The notes: generated by a model not told the origin, from the sequence alone. DNA of 64,000 nt from Bog-950 sp964423405 (GCA_964423405.1 CAYREY010000001.1:62001-126000); one strand, 5' to 3'. Positions 16,627 to 25,184 are shown, numbered from the stretch's first letter. Numbers and translations are program-made.

Positions 16627-17142
16627 ATGCAGTTGCGTTTATTACTTGTTTTTGTAGTTATGTGCCTGGTTTCGGCCTGTGTAAAAGAGCCGAGCTACCC
16701 TGTGATACCGGCTATCGAGTTTAAATCGGTATCATCCGATTTTATTTACAGTGGTAGTGTAGATACCATTACCTTCTCGTTTACCGATGGCGATGGCGAC
16801 ATAGGCGTACGTGAATCGGATGGCGACAGTTGCAACCCTTGCGGGCTTGCAAGTGGCGACTCCAGTTGCCTGCGTATGAGCGGCTTTAATGTTTTTTTGA
16901 TAGATGACCGCGATAACTGTGTAGGTACGTTTGCCTCTGCCAATGTAGAACCCGACGGCAACCTTAAAGCCATAGCCGGAGAAATAGAAGTAATACGGGC
17001 TATCGATTCGAAAAAATGCCTGATAGTGCCTGATCCACTTTGCCCGCTCGATACGGTAGTGTACACCATTATACTGCGCGACAAGGCAGGCAACTTCAGC
17101 AATGCCATTCGTACGGTGCCTATTTACGTTAGCGGGCAGTAA
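16627..17142 (+). CDS. Lipoprotein with FTDGDGDIG motif
   Basis: Start chosen at the ATG at 16627; the frame also has a TTG at 16609. The first 20 residues are a lipoprotein signal ending in the lipobox LVSAC. The 171-residue protein contains FSFTDGDGDIG near residue 54, a calcium-binding-like Asp/Gly stretch common in Bacteroidota lipoproteins, and at least six further cysteines that could form disulfides. Probably anchored in the outer membrane and facing the periplasm or surface. No function known. Confidence 0.8.
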   Translation: MQLRLLLVFVVMCLVSACVKEPSYPVIPAIEFKSVSSDFIYSGSVDTITFSFTDGDGDIGVRESDGDSCNPCGLASGDSSCLRMSGFNVFLIDDRDNCVGTFASANVEPDGNLKAIAGEIEVIRAIDSKKCLIVPDPLCPLDTVVYTIILRDKAGNFSNAIRTVPIYVSGQ

Positions 17143-17240
17143 AAACCTGCTGTACTGTTATCTCTTCACATACCCGCCCCCGCCTGAACAACTTTAACAG
17201 GTAAGCCTGAAAATTTACCTAATATTAAACCTGAAACTAT

Positions 17241-17534
17241 ATGGGGATGCGTAAAAATTCCGTTACTCTGAAAGAAGCTCTGGAGCTAATGGTAAGGGAA
17301 TTCCGGTTGAGTTCCGGTGTGCAGGAGTCGCGTATACGCGAAATCTGGCCACGTATTATGGGTAATATGATAGCCCGTAATACAGCCTCGATACACCTGC
17401 GTAAGGGTAAACTGTATTTAAAGGTTAATTCTGCCGCACTTAAGCACGAATTATCGTTTTCTAAGGAAAAAATAAAGGAAGTACTTAACAAAGAGCTGGG
17501 AGATAACGTAATAAACGATGTATTGATTCTATAA
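17241..17534 (+). CDS. DUF721 protein (DciA-like)
   Basis: 97 residues with the DUF721 pattern: a helical N-terminus, IWPRIMGNMIARNTASIHLRKG and then LYLKVNSAALKHELSF. DUF721 includes DciA, the ancestral loader of the replicative helicase DnaB in bacteria lacking DnaC/DnaI, so a role in replication initiation is likely but inferred. It ends 9 bp before the LysM-TPR gene and is probably co-transcribed with it. Confidence 0.88.
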   Translation: MGMRKNSVTLKEALELMVREFRLSSGVQESRIREIWPRIMGNMIARNTASIHLRKGKLYLKVNSAALKHELSFSKEKIKEVLNKELGDNVINDVLIL

Positions 17535-17543
17535 CACCGAGGA

Positions 17544-20168
17544 ATGAGATTGAAACATAGCCTTTGTTTGGGTATGGTGCTGTTATTGTTTACTGCCAAG
17601 CTTTGGGCGCAAAGCGTAACCGATACTATCCCCTACAAAATAAGTTACTACGAGGTTAAGAAAACCCAGACTGTAGCCGAACTGGCCAAAAGCCTGAAGG
17701 TAAACCCCGTTACTATTGTTAAGCTTAACCGGTTTAAAAACGATGCACAGCAACTGGGCAAAGGGCGCAGGCTTAAAGTGCCGGTATACGCCAAAGGGGT
17801 AGTATATCCACCGGTGCCGCCCAAAGCAGAAAAGAAGCCCGCCGCTAACAAAGCCGAAGAAAAAAAGCCCGCGAAAACCGAAGCAAAGGATAAAACTGCT
17901 GCAAAAGAAACCAAAGAGCCTGCCGGCAACAATGCAGCCTCCAGCGTAGTGATTGTAGAGGATGTAAAGCCCAAAGCTACCGACACTAAAAAGAAAGCTA
18001 CAGGGCCGGCAGCAACCAAAGCTAAAGAGAAACCAGCCAAAGAAAGTAAAGCTGAAAAAAAAGAACCGGCTAAAGATAAGAAGCAGGATGCTGTTGTAAT
18101 AATAGAAGAAACCAAACCGGCTGATAAAAAAGAAAAAAAGACTACAAAGCAGAACCCTACTGAAACAACTACCGCAAAGCCCAAAGACAAACCAGCCAAA
18201 GAAACCAAGGCCGATAAAAAAGAACCGGCTAAAGATAAGAAGCAGGATGCTGTTGTAATAGTAGAAGATACCAAACCGGCAGCCAAAGAAGAACCAAAGA
18301 AAAAAGATACAGAAAAGCAGCCGCAGGAAAAGAAAAAGGCTGGCGATACCAATATGGCGGCGTTGGCCAAAGAGGCTGAAAAAGAAAAAGAAGCCGCCCT
18401 TAAACAGGCCCGCGAAAAACTGAAACAGGATAGCCTTAACATGGCCAGGCAAAAAAAGGATGCCGAAGCCTTGCGCACTAACCAGGGCATACAGGCTAAC
18501 TATGACCCGGAGGTAGACCAGAACAACCTGATGCTGATAGATGCTACCCTGGAGCTGAATGAGGCTATGCTGGCGGGTGTAAAAGCCAGCGTGGATACAC
18601 TGAATGCACCGGAATCGGGTATAAAAAACAGTAACGATGTAAAAGAGATACTGATACGGATGAAACGTGCGCGCGACCGCAAGCAGCTACTACCCTACCT
18701 GGAATACATGCGCGATAGCCTGACGCTGGATTGCACTAAACTGCGTACCCAGCGCGAAGAAGTAATGGCAAGGCTTACCCCCTACCAGCAATACCAGCAC
18801 AAACTGGACTCGCTGGCTAACCTGCCCCCCGATGTAAGCAATGCCACCGCCAGCAACAGCGTAAAAAACAACAAGAAAAAAGACAAAAAGAAGATAGAAG
18901 AACCTGCTGTAGCTGCTAAACCAACAGAACAACCGGTAGCAGAAAAAAAGGATAAGAAAGATAAAAACGCCAAACCTAAACCGGCCATAGATACCGTAAT
19001 TATAGCCTCGGCAGCACCCGATAAAGGCAAACCCGCAAAAGATAAAGGCAATAAAAACATAGCTAAAACCGCTAAAGACACCGCTGCTGTAGCCATTAAA
19101 GCAGACAACCAACAACCAACAAAGCGTGATACCGTTGCCACAGCCAACCAACCGGCAACTGTAAAAGATACGGTAATAACCCGTAACCAACCGGCTAAGG
19201 ACACCTTACAGGCTAAAGCTGATAAAAAACCGGCCAAAGAAACCAAACCGGTGCAGCCAGCTAAAGATACTGCGGTAATTGCCAAAGCACCCGACAAGAA
19301 AGCCGATAAGCCCGCCAATAAGCCTGTTACTACCGTAAAAGATACCGTTAAAAAATCAACGGTAATTGTAGCCGATAACCGCACTATAAAAGATACCGTG
19401 GCCGTAGCAGCAAACAAACCGGCTAAAACAGTAAAGGATACGGTGATTGTAAAAGATACCAAACCGGTTGCCAAAAGCCAGCCTGCCACTGCCCAAAGTG
19501 CCGATACGATACAGAATATAAAATCGCAGTTTTTCCTGCGCAGGGCACAAAAAGCCATTGCCGAAAAGAAAACCAAGCTGGCTGAGGAATACCTGAATAA
19601 ATCGATAGAGTTGTGGAAAGACAACTATGAGGCGTGGATGACACTGGCCGACCTGGAGGCACAGAACAACTCGCCGGTGAAAGCGCTGAGCAGCTACCAG
19701 CAGTGCGTACGTATAGACCCGGCACAACCCAAGCTGTTTTATAAGATAGCCACCGTGCACTTGCAAAGCAAAAAGAAAACCGAGGCTATTCAAAATTTTA
19801 CCCGTGCCATATCGCTTGATACAGCTTACATACTGGCCTACATGGGCCGCGCTACGCTATACGGCGATTATAAAGAGTATAACCTGGCACTGGCCGACTA
19901 CGACCGGGTGGTATCTATTAACCGCAGTTATTACAAAGCGTACAAAGAACGCGGTATGATTAAGCAGCTTACCCGCAATTTCTCGGAGGCCGTTGATGAT
20001 TTTACCCGCTACCTGATATTTGACGATACCGATCCATCGGCATATTACTACCGCGGCCTTGCCAAAATAGGCAACAAAGAGTTACTGGAAGGCTGTCTTG
20101 ATTTATCTAAATCGGCAGAGCTTGGGTACCCTGCCGCCGAAAAAGCAATAAAGAAAAGTTGTGAGTAA
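17544..20168 (+). CDS. Secreted LysM-TPR protein with a long Lys/Ala/Pro-rich linker
   Basis: 874 residues. A signal peptide (to about residue 22, cut near LWAQ) is followed by a LysM-like domain (about 34-81, TVAELAKSLKVNP..LNRF) expected to bind peptidoglycan. Residues about 95-640 are highly charged low-complexity sequence dominated by Lys, Ala, Pro, Asp and Thr, with the recurring phrase VKDTV and a duplicated 53-residue unit; a helical patch interrupts it at about 305-430. The C-terminus (about 655-870) carries around five TPR units. The layout suggests a periplasmic scaffold tethered to the wall through LysM and presenting TPRs across a long disordered spacer (inference). Confidence 0.85.
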   Translation: MRLKHSLCLGMVLLLFTAKLWAQSVTDTIPYKISYYEVKKTQTVAELAKSLKVNPVTIVKLNRFKNDAQQLGKGRRLKVPVYAKGVVYPPVPPKAEKKPAANKAEEKKPAKTEAKDKTAAKETKEPAGNNAASSVVIVEDVKPKATDTKKKATGPAATKAKEKPAKESKAEKKEPAKDKKQDAVVIIEETKPADKKEKKTTKQNPTETTTAKPKDKPAKETKADKKEPAKDKKQDAVVIVEDTKPAAKEEPKKKDTEKQPQEKKKAGDTNMAALAKEAEKEKEAALKQAREKLKQDSLNMARQKKDAEALRTNQGIQANYDPEVDQNNLMLIDATLELNEAMLAGVKASVDTLNAPESGIKNSNDVKEILIRMKRARDRKQLLPYLEYMRDSLTLDCTKLRTQREEVMARLTPYQQYQHKLDSLANLPPDVSNATASNSVKNNKKKDKKKIEEPAVAAKPTEQPVAEKKDKKDKNAKPKPAIDTVIIASAAPDKGKPAKDKGNKNIAKTAKDTAAVAIKADNQQPTKRDTVATANQPATVKDTVITRNQPAKDTLQAKADKKPAKETKPVQPAKDTAVIAKAPDKKADKPANKPVTTVKDTVKKSTVIVADNRTIKDTVAVAANKPAKTVKDTVIVKDTKPVAKSQPATAQSADTIQNIKSQFFLRRAQKAIAEKKTKLAEEYLNKSIELWKDNYEAWMTLADLEAQNNSPVKALSSYQQCVRIDPAQPKLFYKIATVHLQSKKKTEAIQNFTRAISLDTAYILAYMGRATLYGDYKEYNLALADYDRVVSINRSYYKAYKERGMIKQLTRNFSEAVDDFTRYLIFDDTDPSAYYYRGLAKIGNKELLEGCLDLSKSAELGYPAAEKAIKKSCE
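18032..18279 (+). repeat. Two in-frame 159-bp-spaced repeats in the LysM-TPR gene
   Basis: The segment starting near 18032 recurs 159 bp (53 codons) later, near 18191. Within it a run of about 41 bases, including GCAGGATGCTGTTGTAATA, is identical in both copies. It encodes KEPAKDKKQDAVVI and is a recent duplication in the linker. Confidence 0.8.
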
Positions 20169-20178
20169 ATACACCAAC

Positions 20179-20230
20179 TTCCTATAAACAGCAACGCCCA
20201 CTGTACAGTGGGCGTTGCTGTTTATAGGAA
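20179..20230. terminator. 52-bp perfect palindrome between convergent genes
   Basis: Left arm 20179-20204 and right arm 20205-20230 are exact reverse complements with no loop at all (centre CTGT|ACAG). It lies 11 bp after the LysM-TPR stop and 9 bp before the end of the convergent DUF4412-like gene. It lacks a clear T-run, so it may act as a bidirectional terminator through the hairpin alone, with the turn formed by opening the central pairs. Confidence 0.8.
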
Positions 20231-20238
20231 CTACCGGT

Positions 20239-20892
20239 TTACTTGCCGGTTTTAATTTCGGCTGCGTTTTTATACTCGGCAGGCACTGTAAACTCTGCAT
20301 CGCTAATATCGGTATTGCTTACCGATATAGCCTCATAAGAGCTTACCACATTACCACCGGCATCTTTAGTTACCGATGCTACCGGAAAGCCCGGAATACC
20401 GGCATCGCTCAATGCTTTCAACTCGGCATTGCTTTGAAAATACGGCGCAAAGCGATAGGCCTCGCCTTTAAAGTCCTGGCTCACCCATATCTCGGTTACA
20501 TTAAAGCCAGAGCGGGCAATAATTTTCTCGCATTTGGCACCGGCTATGGTTTTAACCTCGCCGGTACGCTCTACAGTATAGTTGCTCACCTGTTTTGCTT
20601 TAATGTTGCCTACCGGCACAGCAAAATAGGCCTTGGTGGCACCCGAAGGCACAGGCCCATCGTTATAGGTAAGCAACTGCCCACCCGATGGTATAAAGTA
20701 GGTATTGGTGTTTACATCCTTATCGCTGTACTGCATTTTAAGCTTGCACTGCGTTGGGGTAACATACCAGGTAACAGTTATGTTACGGCCCTGGTTGCCG
20801 CTGTTATATTTTTGGGTAACCACTATACCATTGCCGGCAAACAACGAAGCTGCGCCGGTAAGTAAAGCAAGTGATACAAGTATCTTTTTCAT
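20239..20892 (-). CDS. Secreted DUF4412-like protein
   Basis: 217 residues with a clear signal peptide (MKKILVSLALLTGAASLFA). The mature part has alternating beta-type strands, with TVERTGEVKTIAGAKCEKI followed by VTEIWVSQDF, the arrangement of DUF4412 proteins in Bacteroidota (periplasmic or outer-membrane proteins of unknown role). Family assignment is from pattern only. It follows the glycine-rich protein gene by 23 bp and is probably in the same operon. Confidence 0.7.
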   Translation of the reverse strand: MKKILVSLALLTGAASLFAGNGIVVTQKYNSGNQGRNITVTWYVTPTQCKLKMQYSDKDVNTNTYFIPSGGQLLTYNDGPVPSGATKAYFAVPVGNIKAKQVSNYTVERTGEVKTIAGAKCEKIIARSGFNVTEIWVSQDFKGEAYRFAPYFQSNAELKALSDAGIPGFPVASVTKDAGGNVVSSYEAISVSNTDISDAEFTVPAEYKNAAEIKTGK

Positions 20893-20915
20893 GGTAGTTT
20901 TTTAACGGGTTACTA

Positions 20916-22388
20916 TTAAAACTGCGAAACTATGCCTTTAACCTGGCTGGAATTGTAGGTGCCATCCGGCAGGCCAAACAGCGGGTGGTTATTACGTCGT
21001 ATTGCTCTGCCCGGATCGCCGCTGGTAGGGCCATAAAAAGGCAATATACCACCGGGTATAGGAATAGGAATACAGATAGTACCTATAATAGGAATATCAA
21101 CACAAACTTCCAGCGATACATCTATAAAACCCGGTGTGCCGGTTTGTGCAAACGCCCCACCATCGCCGCCATGGGCAGTAGGTGTTATATTAATAGATGC
21201 AATGTTGATAGGGATAGTAATAGGGTAATTAGCTTGCGGGCCAAGGCCGGGTACCGAGTTTACACAGCAGGTAGCATTGCCACCGTTTTGAAACAGGCCC
21301 AGTGTGATACCACCGCCCTGGTTTACGGTGCCACCCAGGCCAGACTCTGACCCACCGCCACCACAGAAACCGAAACCTATTACTATTGAACCGATAATAG
21401 GAATACTAGGAGTACCCAGTGCAAACCCTACCGAGCCACCACCGCTACCACCGCCGTAAACAGCGCCGTTGTTTATCAGGTAAGTGCGGGTAGTAAGGTT
21501 CATAGCGTCGCCACCTTGTTCACCGGCTTCGCCGCCTACTATCAGCAAACCACCGTTTTGAAAGTTAAAGCCACCACCGTTGCCGCCACGGCCCAGTATA
21601 TCGCCATCGTTAACCACACATACCACCGAGTTGGGGTTTAGGTTACCACTGGTGTAGGCCGGTATATCGTTATCGGTAGAGCGTATTGCTACCGAACTGG
21701 CTACGTTTAGCAATACAAACTGCGGCGAGTTGGTAGGCAGGTTATTGATAGCCTGCAAGTCGTAATCAAACTGATCGATAGGGATAGTGTATTGCAAAGG
21801 CGGACGTATGTAAACATTGTAGGCAACAAAACGAATCTGGTCGCCGCAGAAGGCCTGAATCATTATCGGGAAATTGCCGCCTACATTGGCACACATATCG
21901 GCCTTTACTACTATTTCTACACTACCGGTAGAATCGATAGTGGGATTGCCGTTAAAATAAACATTTACACCCTGTGGCAACGATGAAACAAATATCACAT
22001 TGATATCCTGGTTGCCATTGGTTTGTATTACCGATATAACCGACGATACCGAATCGGTAACAACGCGGTCCAGCGTATCGGTAGCATCATCTATACTCAT
22101 GGTAAAGGCGCACTCGTAACAGTTTTTTTCGTACACTTTTAACCAGCATTCGCCATTCCAGTATTCTATAACACTATCCTGCGTATTAAAAATAGTAAGG
22201 CCCCTGAGCGGGTTGCTGATAGCATCGCGCTGCGGCGTGGTTAAACGGCTAAGACCTAAACCTTTGTTGGTAGATTCCAGTTGCAATACTGCACTTGAAT
22301 CGGGTATAAGAATATTAATACCTACCTGTGCCTTTAGCTCAGCTACAAAAAACAAACAGGTAATTAGTAAGGTTAAAATATGCCTCAT
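20916..22388 (-). CDS. Secreted protein with phage-adhesin-like glycine-rich C-terminus
   Basis: 490 residues with a signal peptide (to about 20, LKAQ). The N-terminus (PDSSAVLQLESTNKGLGLSR, then TTPQRDAI and GLTIFNT) is a block frequent in secreted Bacteroidota proteins with tail-fibre-like architecture. The C-terminal half contains DGDILGRGGNGGG, GGDAMNLTTRTYLINNGAVYGGGSGGGS, GHGGDGG and DPGRAI, which follow the spacing of the polyglycine adhesin domain of phage tail fibres. Surface exposure and binding are inferred. There is no T9SS sorting domain and no phage gene nearby. Confidence 0.8.
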   Translation of the reverse strand: MRHILTLLITCLFFVAELKAQVGINILIPDSSAVLQLESTNKGLGLSRLTTPQRDAISNPLRGLTIFNTQDSVIEYWNGECWLKVYEKNCYECAFTMSIDDATDTLDRVVTDSVSSVISVIQTNGNQDINVIFVSSLPQGVNVYFNGNPTIDSTGSVEIVVKADMCANVGGNFPIMIQAFCGDQIRFVAYNVYIRPPLQYTIPIDQFDYDLQAINNLPTNSPQFVLLNVASSVAIRSTDNDIPAYTSGNLNPNSVVCVVNDGDILGRGGNGGGFNFQNGGLLIVGGEAGEQGGDAMNLTTRTYLINNGAVYGGGSGGGSVGFALGTPSIPIIGSIVIGFGFCGGGGSESGLGGTVNQGGGITLGLFQNGGNATCCVNSVPGLGPQANYPITIPINIASINITPTAHGGDGGAFAQTGTPGFIDVSLEVCVDIPIIGTICIPIPIPGGILPFYGPTSGDPGRAIRRNNHPLFGLPDGTYNSSQVKGIVSQF

Positions 22389-22552
22389 TGAATCGTATTA
22401 TCGGGTGATAGTGCCAAATTTATTCTCTTATTTCTGAAACAAAAACATTTAAGCAAAGAGGTTACTAAGATAATAACTTCTGAACCTGCTGGCGCAAAAC
22501 TATCCAACCATCCCGGCTCTATTCAAACAATCATTTTTTTGCCCATACCCCA

Positions 22553-22681
22553 AAAGTGCTGGAAACTGCATTGCCAGCCGATGGCAAGGTGAATGTATCG
22601 CATCTGTTACCGGGTACGTATGTAGCCCAACTGGCAGGTAACAACTACCTGGCTAAAAGCACCTTTGTAATCAGTCGCTGA
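22553..22681 (+). pseudogene. Remnant of a T9SS type A C-terminal sorting domain
   Basis: The plus-strand frame ending in TGA at 22679-22681 reads KVLETALPADGKVNVSHL then LPGTYVAQLAGNNYLAKSTF and VISR. This is the second half of a T9SS type A domain (strand-LPxGxYxxxL-strand, Lys/Arg end). No start codon or body of a secreted protein lies upstream, and the YPNP part is lost or altered (the frame just before it reads LYSNNHFF). It is best explained as the tail of a deleted surface protein. Confidence 0.65.
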
Positions 22682-22797
22682 GCAGCACAAATTTCCCCAA
22701 TTAGTACAGTTACGTATCATGTTTTTAGCAATGTGTGGTATGTTTTTCCTGTTATTACACAAAAAACGTAAGGTACAATTGTTGCTGTAACTATTGC

Positions 22798-22893
22798 ATG
22801 AAAACAAAACCAGACATACCAGGTACCGATACAGGTACCACTGACGATACCCCGGTTTGGGACTTCGACATAGAGTCTGTAATAATGGGGTAG
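22798..22893 (+). CDS. Orphan 31-residue ORF with its own terminator
   Basis: ATG at 22798 to TAG at 22891-22893; begins MKTKPDIPGTDTG and ends VWDFDIESVIMG. The product is acidic, with no membrane segment. It lies alone in a long gap and is followed 21 bp later by a good intrinsic terminator, which raises the chance that it is expressed. No maturation gene is adjacent, so calling it a modified-peptide precursor would be speculation. Confidence 0.35.
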   Translation: MKTKPDIPGTDTGTTDDTPVWDFDIESVIMG

Positions 22894-22914
22894 TGCAACT
22901 TTCTCTCTTATACA

Positions 22915-22945
22915 GAAGGCAGGGTTTGTGGGTGACCCTGCCTTC
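22915..22945 (+). terminator. Terminator after the 31-residue ORF
   Basis: 11-bp stem GAAGGCAGGGT / ACCCTGCCTTC with a 9-nt loop followed by ACTTTTTAT. Confidence 0.7.
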
Positions 22946-23073
22946 ACTTTTTATAGTACCAGGGTAAATAGTGGCAATGCCACATAGCCACAAAATAGCA
23001 GGGTAACCATCTAAGCAACTAAAAATCAGAACGGTACAGTGCGGATTACTACAATAATATTTTAGGGTAGCCT

Positions 23074-23104
23074 TTTGCTTTTTCGGAAAATTAGGCCATA
23101 TTTG
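23074..23104 (+). promoter_or_regulatory. Promoter of the rpsP operon
   Basis: TTTG (23074-23077), 19-bp spacer, CATATTTG (23097-23104) then CGG. It matches the Bacteroidota consensus at one mismatch and has the same -7 octamer as the rpmB promoter; the start codon is 66 bp downstream. Confidence 0.7.
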
Positions 23105-23170
23105 CGGCCCTTTCGGAAACGGAGGGGTAAAAACAAATTAATTAACCCAAACCTTAAATTTATTTAAGAC

Positions 23171-23719
23171 ATGGCAGTAAAAATCAGATTACAGAGACAT
23201 GGCCGCGGTAAGCGTCCTTTTTATCACATTGTAGCGGCCGACAGCCGTAAAAAACGCGATGGTGCTTACATTGAGCGCATTGGCGACTACAACCCACTAA
23301 GCAAACCGGCTACTATACATGTAGATGTTGACCGCGCTGTTGACTGGTTAACCAAAGGTGCAGAGCCTACCGATACTGTAAAAGCGATACTGAAATACAA
23401 AGGCGTACTTTTCAAAAAACACCTGCAACGCGGTGTAGCCAAAGGTGCCCTTACCCAGGAAGCCGCAGAACAACAGTTTCAGCAATGGCTGGATGAGCAC
23501 AAAAACAAAGTGCTTGACCACCAGAAAAAACACCACAAAGACAAGAGCGAGATTAAAGCCCGCTTACTTGAGCAGGAGCAGAAAAAAGCTGCTGACCGCG
23601 AAACTAAACGTCAGGAAGCCCTTAAAGCTGCCGAAGCTGAAGCCAGCCCAGCCGCTGAAGAAACTGCAGAGAACAACGATGCCCCTGCAGCAGAAGCTAC
23701 CGAAACACCGGCAGAATAA
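23171..23719 (+). CDS. rpsP: 30S ribosomal protein S16 with acidic C-terminal tail
   Basis: Begins MAVKIRLQRHGRGKRPFYHI, the S16 N-terminus, followed by the ADSRKKRDGAYIERIGDYNP block. The core ends near residue 85; the remaining ~95 residues (total 182) are a Lys/Glu/Ala-rich extension ending in a run of acidic residues and alanines, usual in Bacteroidota S16. First gene of the rpsP-rimM-trmD-rplS operon. Confidence 0.97.
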   Translation: MAVKIRLQRHGRGKRPFYHIVAADSRKKRDGAYIERIGDYNPLSKPATIHVDVDRAVDWLTKGAEPTDTVKAILKYKGVLFKKHLQRGVAKGALTQEAAEQQFQQWLDEHKNKVLDHQKKHHKDKSEIKARLLEQEQKKAADRETKRQEALKAAEAEASPAAEETAENNDAPAAEATETPAE

Positions 23720-23820
23720 TTTACTACCCGGTAGCAATACCGGCAGCAGATATAACAAAGCAATCTTCATACATTTGGGGGTTGCTTTGTTGTTAAATAA
23801 GGGTACCGCAATTGATAGAT

Positions 23821-24342
23821 ATGGCCGATACAAAAAATATAGCAGTAGGTAAACTCGGAAAGCCCCACGGAGTAAACGGGGCTTTCCGTTTTTATATGCA
23901 CCGCGAACTAAAGAACAATAAGAAGCAGCCTAAGCATTTTATGGTACTGCAAAAGGGCAGCATGCTACCCTGGTTTGTAAGCAAAATACAGTGGCTGGCA
24001 TACAACGAAGGGCTTATACATTTTGAAGATATTACCACACCCGAGCAGGCTAAACAGTTTGCAGGAAGCGAATTATACCTGAGCGAGAAAGACGTAAGCA
24101 CCTACTTTAAAAAAGAGGATGAAGGCTTTGATTACCTGACCGGCTATACTGCTATTGACGAAGAAACGGGCGTAATAGGCATTATAGAAGAAGTGATAGA
24201 AAACCCGGCGCAAATACTGTTGCAGGTAAACCGCAATGGCAACGAGGTGCTGATACCACTGGTAGATGATTTTGTAGTAGAAATAAACGAAGCTGAAAAG
24301 GAGATACTATTAACCCTGCCCGAAGGGCTGCTTGATTTGTAG
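23821..24342 (+). CDS. rimM: Ribosome maturation factor RimM
   Basis: Binds S19 and assists late maturation of the 30S head. The ATG at 23821 (MADTKNIAVGKLGKPHGVNG) is preferred over the TTG three codons earlier. The 173-residue protein has the N-terminal RimM domain with GKLGKPHGVNG and the C-terminal PRC-barrel (DEETGVIGIIEEV, NGNEVLIPLVDDFV). It lies between rpsP and trmD as in most bacteria. Confidence 0.94.
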   Translation: MADTKNIAVGKLGKPHGVNGAFRFYMHRELKNNKKQPKHFMVLQKGSMLPWFVSKIQWLAYNEGLIHFEDITTPEQAKQFAGSELYLSEKDVSTYFKKEDEGFDYLTGYTAIDEETGVIGIIEEVIENPAQILLQVNRNGNEVLIPLVDDFVVEINEAEKEILLTLPEGLLDL

Positions 24343-24360
24343 ATAAAACCAATGCCACCC

Positions 24361-25041
24361 ATGCATATAGATGTAATAACCGTACTACCCGAACTGCTGG
24401 TAAGCCCGTTTAACCACTCCATACTTAAGCGCGCCAAAGACAAGGGCCTGCTTAGAATAAACCTGGTAAACCTGCGCGACTTTAGTACCAGTAAACAAAA
24501 ACAGGTAGATGACTACCAGTATGGTGGCGGTGCAGGTATGGTAATGATGTGTGAGCCTATCAGCAACTGTATAGAACACCTGAAAAAAGAACGCAGCTAC
24601 GACGATATAATATACATGACACCCGATGGAGAACAGATGAACCAACGGATGATGAACAGTTTCTCACTAAAACAAAACCTGATAATACTGTGCGGGCACT
24701 ATAAAGGTATAGACGAGCGGATACGCCAGTTGTACATTACCCGCGAGGTTAGCATAGGCGACTATGTGCTGAGCGGCGGCGAACTGGCAGCGGCTGTTTT
24801 TGTAGATGCGGTGGGTCGCCTGTTACCCGGTGTGCTCAACGATGAAACATCGGCCCTGTTCGATTCTTTTCAGGATAATTTGCTTTCGCCGCCGGTATAC
24901 ACCCGCCCCGAAACATTTATGGATTTGAAAGTACCCGAGGTACTATTAAGTGGACACGAACGCAACATACGCGAGTGGCGGCACGAACAGGCACTGGAAC
25001 GCACCCGCCTACGCAGGCCCGATCTGCTTGATAATGAATAA
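24361..25041 (+). CDS. trmD: tRNA (guanine37-N1)-methyltransferase
   Basis: Makes m1G37 in tRNAs, which prevents +1 frameshifting. The second ATG (24361, MHIDVITVLPEL) fits family N-termini better than the one at 24352. Trefoil-knot SPOUT signatures are present: YGGGAGMVM, CGHYKGIDERI and SIGDYVLSGGELA. 226 residues, normal length. Overall order rpsP-rimM-trmD-rplS is conserved. Confidence 0.96.
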   Translation: MHIDVITVLPELLVSPFNHSILKRAKDKGLLRINLVNLRDFSTSKQKQVDDYQYGGGAGMVMMCEPISNCIEHLKKERSYDDIIYMTPDGEQMNQRMMNSFSLKQNLIILCGHYKGIDERIRQLYITREVSIGDYVLSGGELAAAVFVDAVGRLLPGVLNDETSALFDSFQDNLLSPPVYTRPETFMDLKVPEVLLSGHERNIREWRHEQALERTRLRRPDLLDNE

Positions 25042-25117
25042 GTAATATCAACAATGCTGATTTCAGTTGGCCTTGCTGTAATTGTTGGCAACTAATACAG
25101 GAATAATACAAAGGGAC

Positions 25118-25147
25118 TTTCTTTTTCGGTAAACTTTACTATTTTTG
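25118..25147 (+). promoter_or_regulatory. Internal promoter before rplS
   Basis: A perfect TAnnTTTG (TATTTTTG at 25140-25147, followed by CG) with TTTC 18 bp upstream, in the 143-bp gap between trmD and rplS. It would let rplS be transcribed independently of the rest of the operon. Confidence 0.6.
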
Positions 25148-25184
25148 CGTGCCTTTTTAGAAAATACATAAAAGTTATAAAGCC

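Larger units (their letters stand above)
22389..23073. other. Largely non-coding gap upstream of rpsP
   Basis: Nearly 700 bp without a full-length gene. Two items stand out and are listed separately: a decayed T9SS sorting domain (22553-22681) and a 31-codon ORF with a hairpin terminator (22798-22945). The rest is AT-rich with no recognisable signal. Confidence 0.6.

Noticed and set aside
17583..19793. Several long open frames on the minus strand across the LysM-TPR gene
   Set aside because: They are caused by the Lys/Ala/Pro-rich composition of the coding strand; their products are meaningless low-complexity (Phe/Leu/Ser-rich) and lie opposite a clear gene.
20916..22388. A prophage remnant, because of the tail-fibre-like protein
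   Set aside because: The gene has a signal peptide and its neighbours are a secreted protein and ribosomal genes; there are no capsid, integrase or lysis genes.
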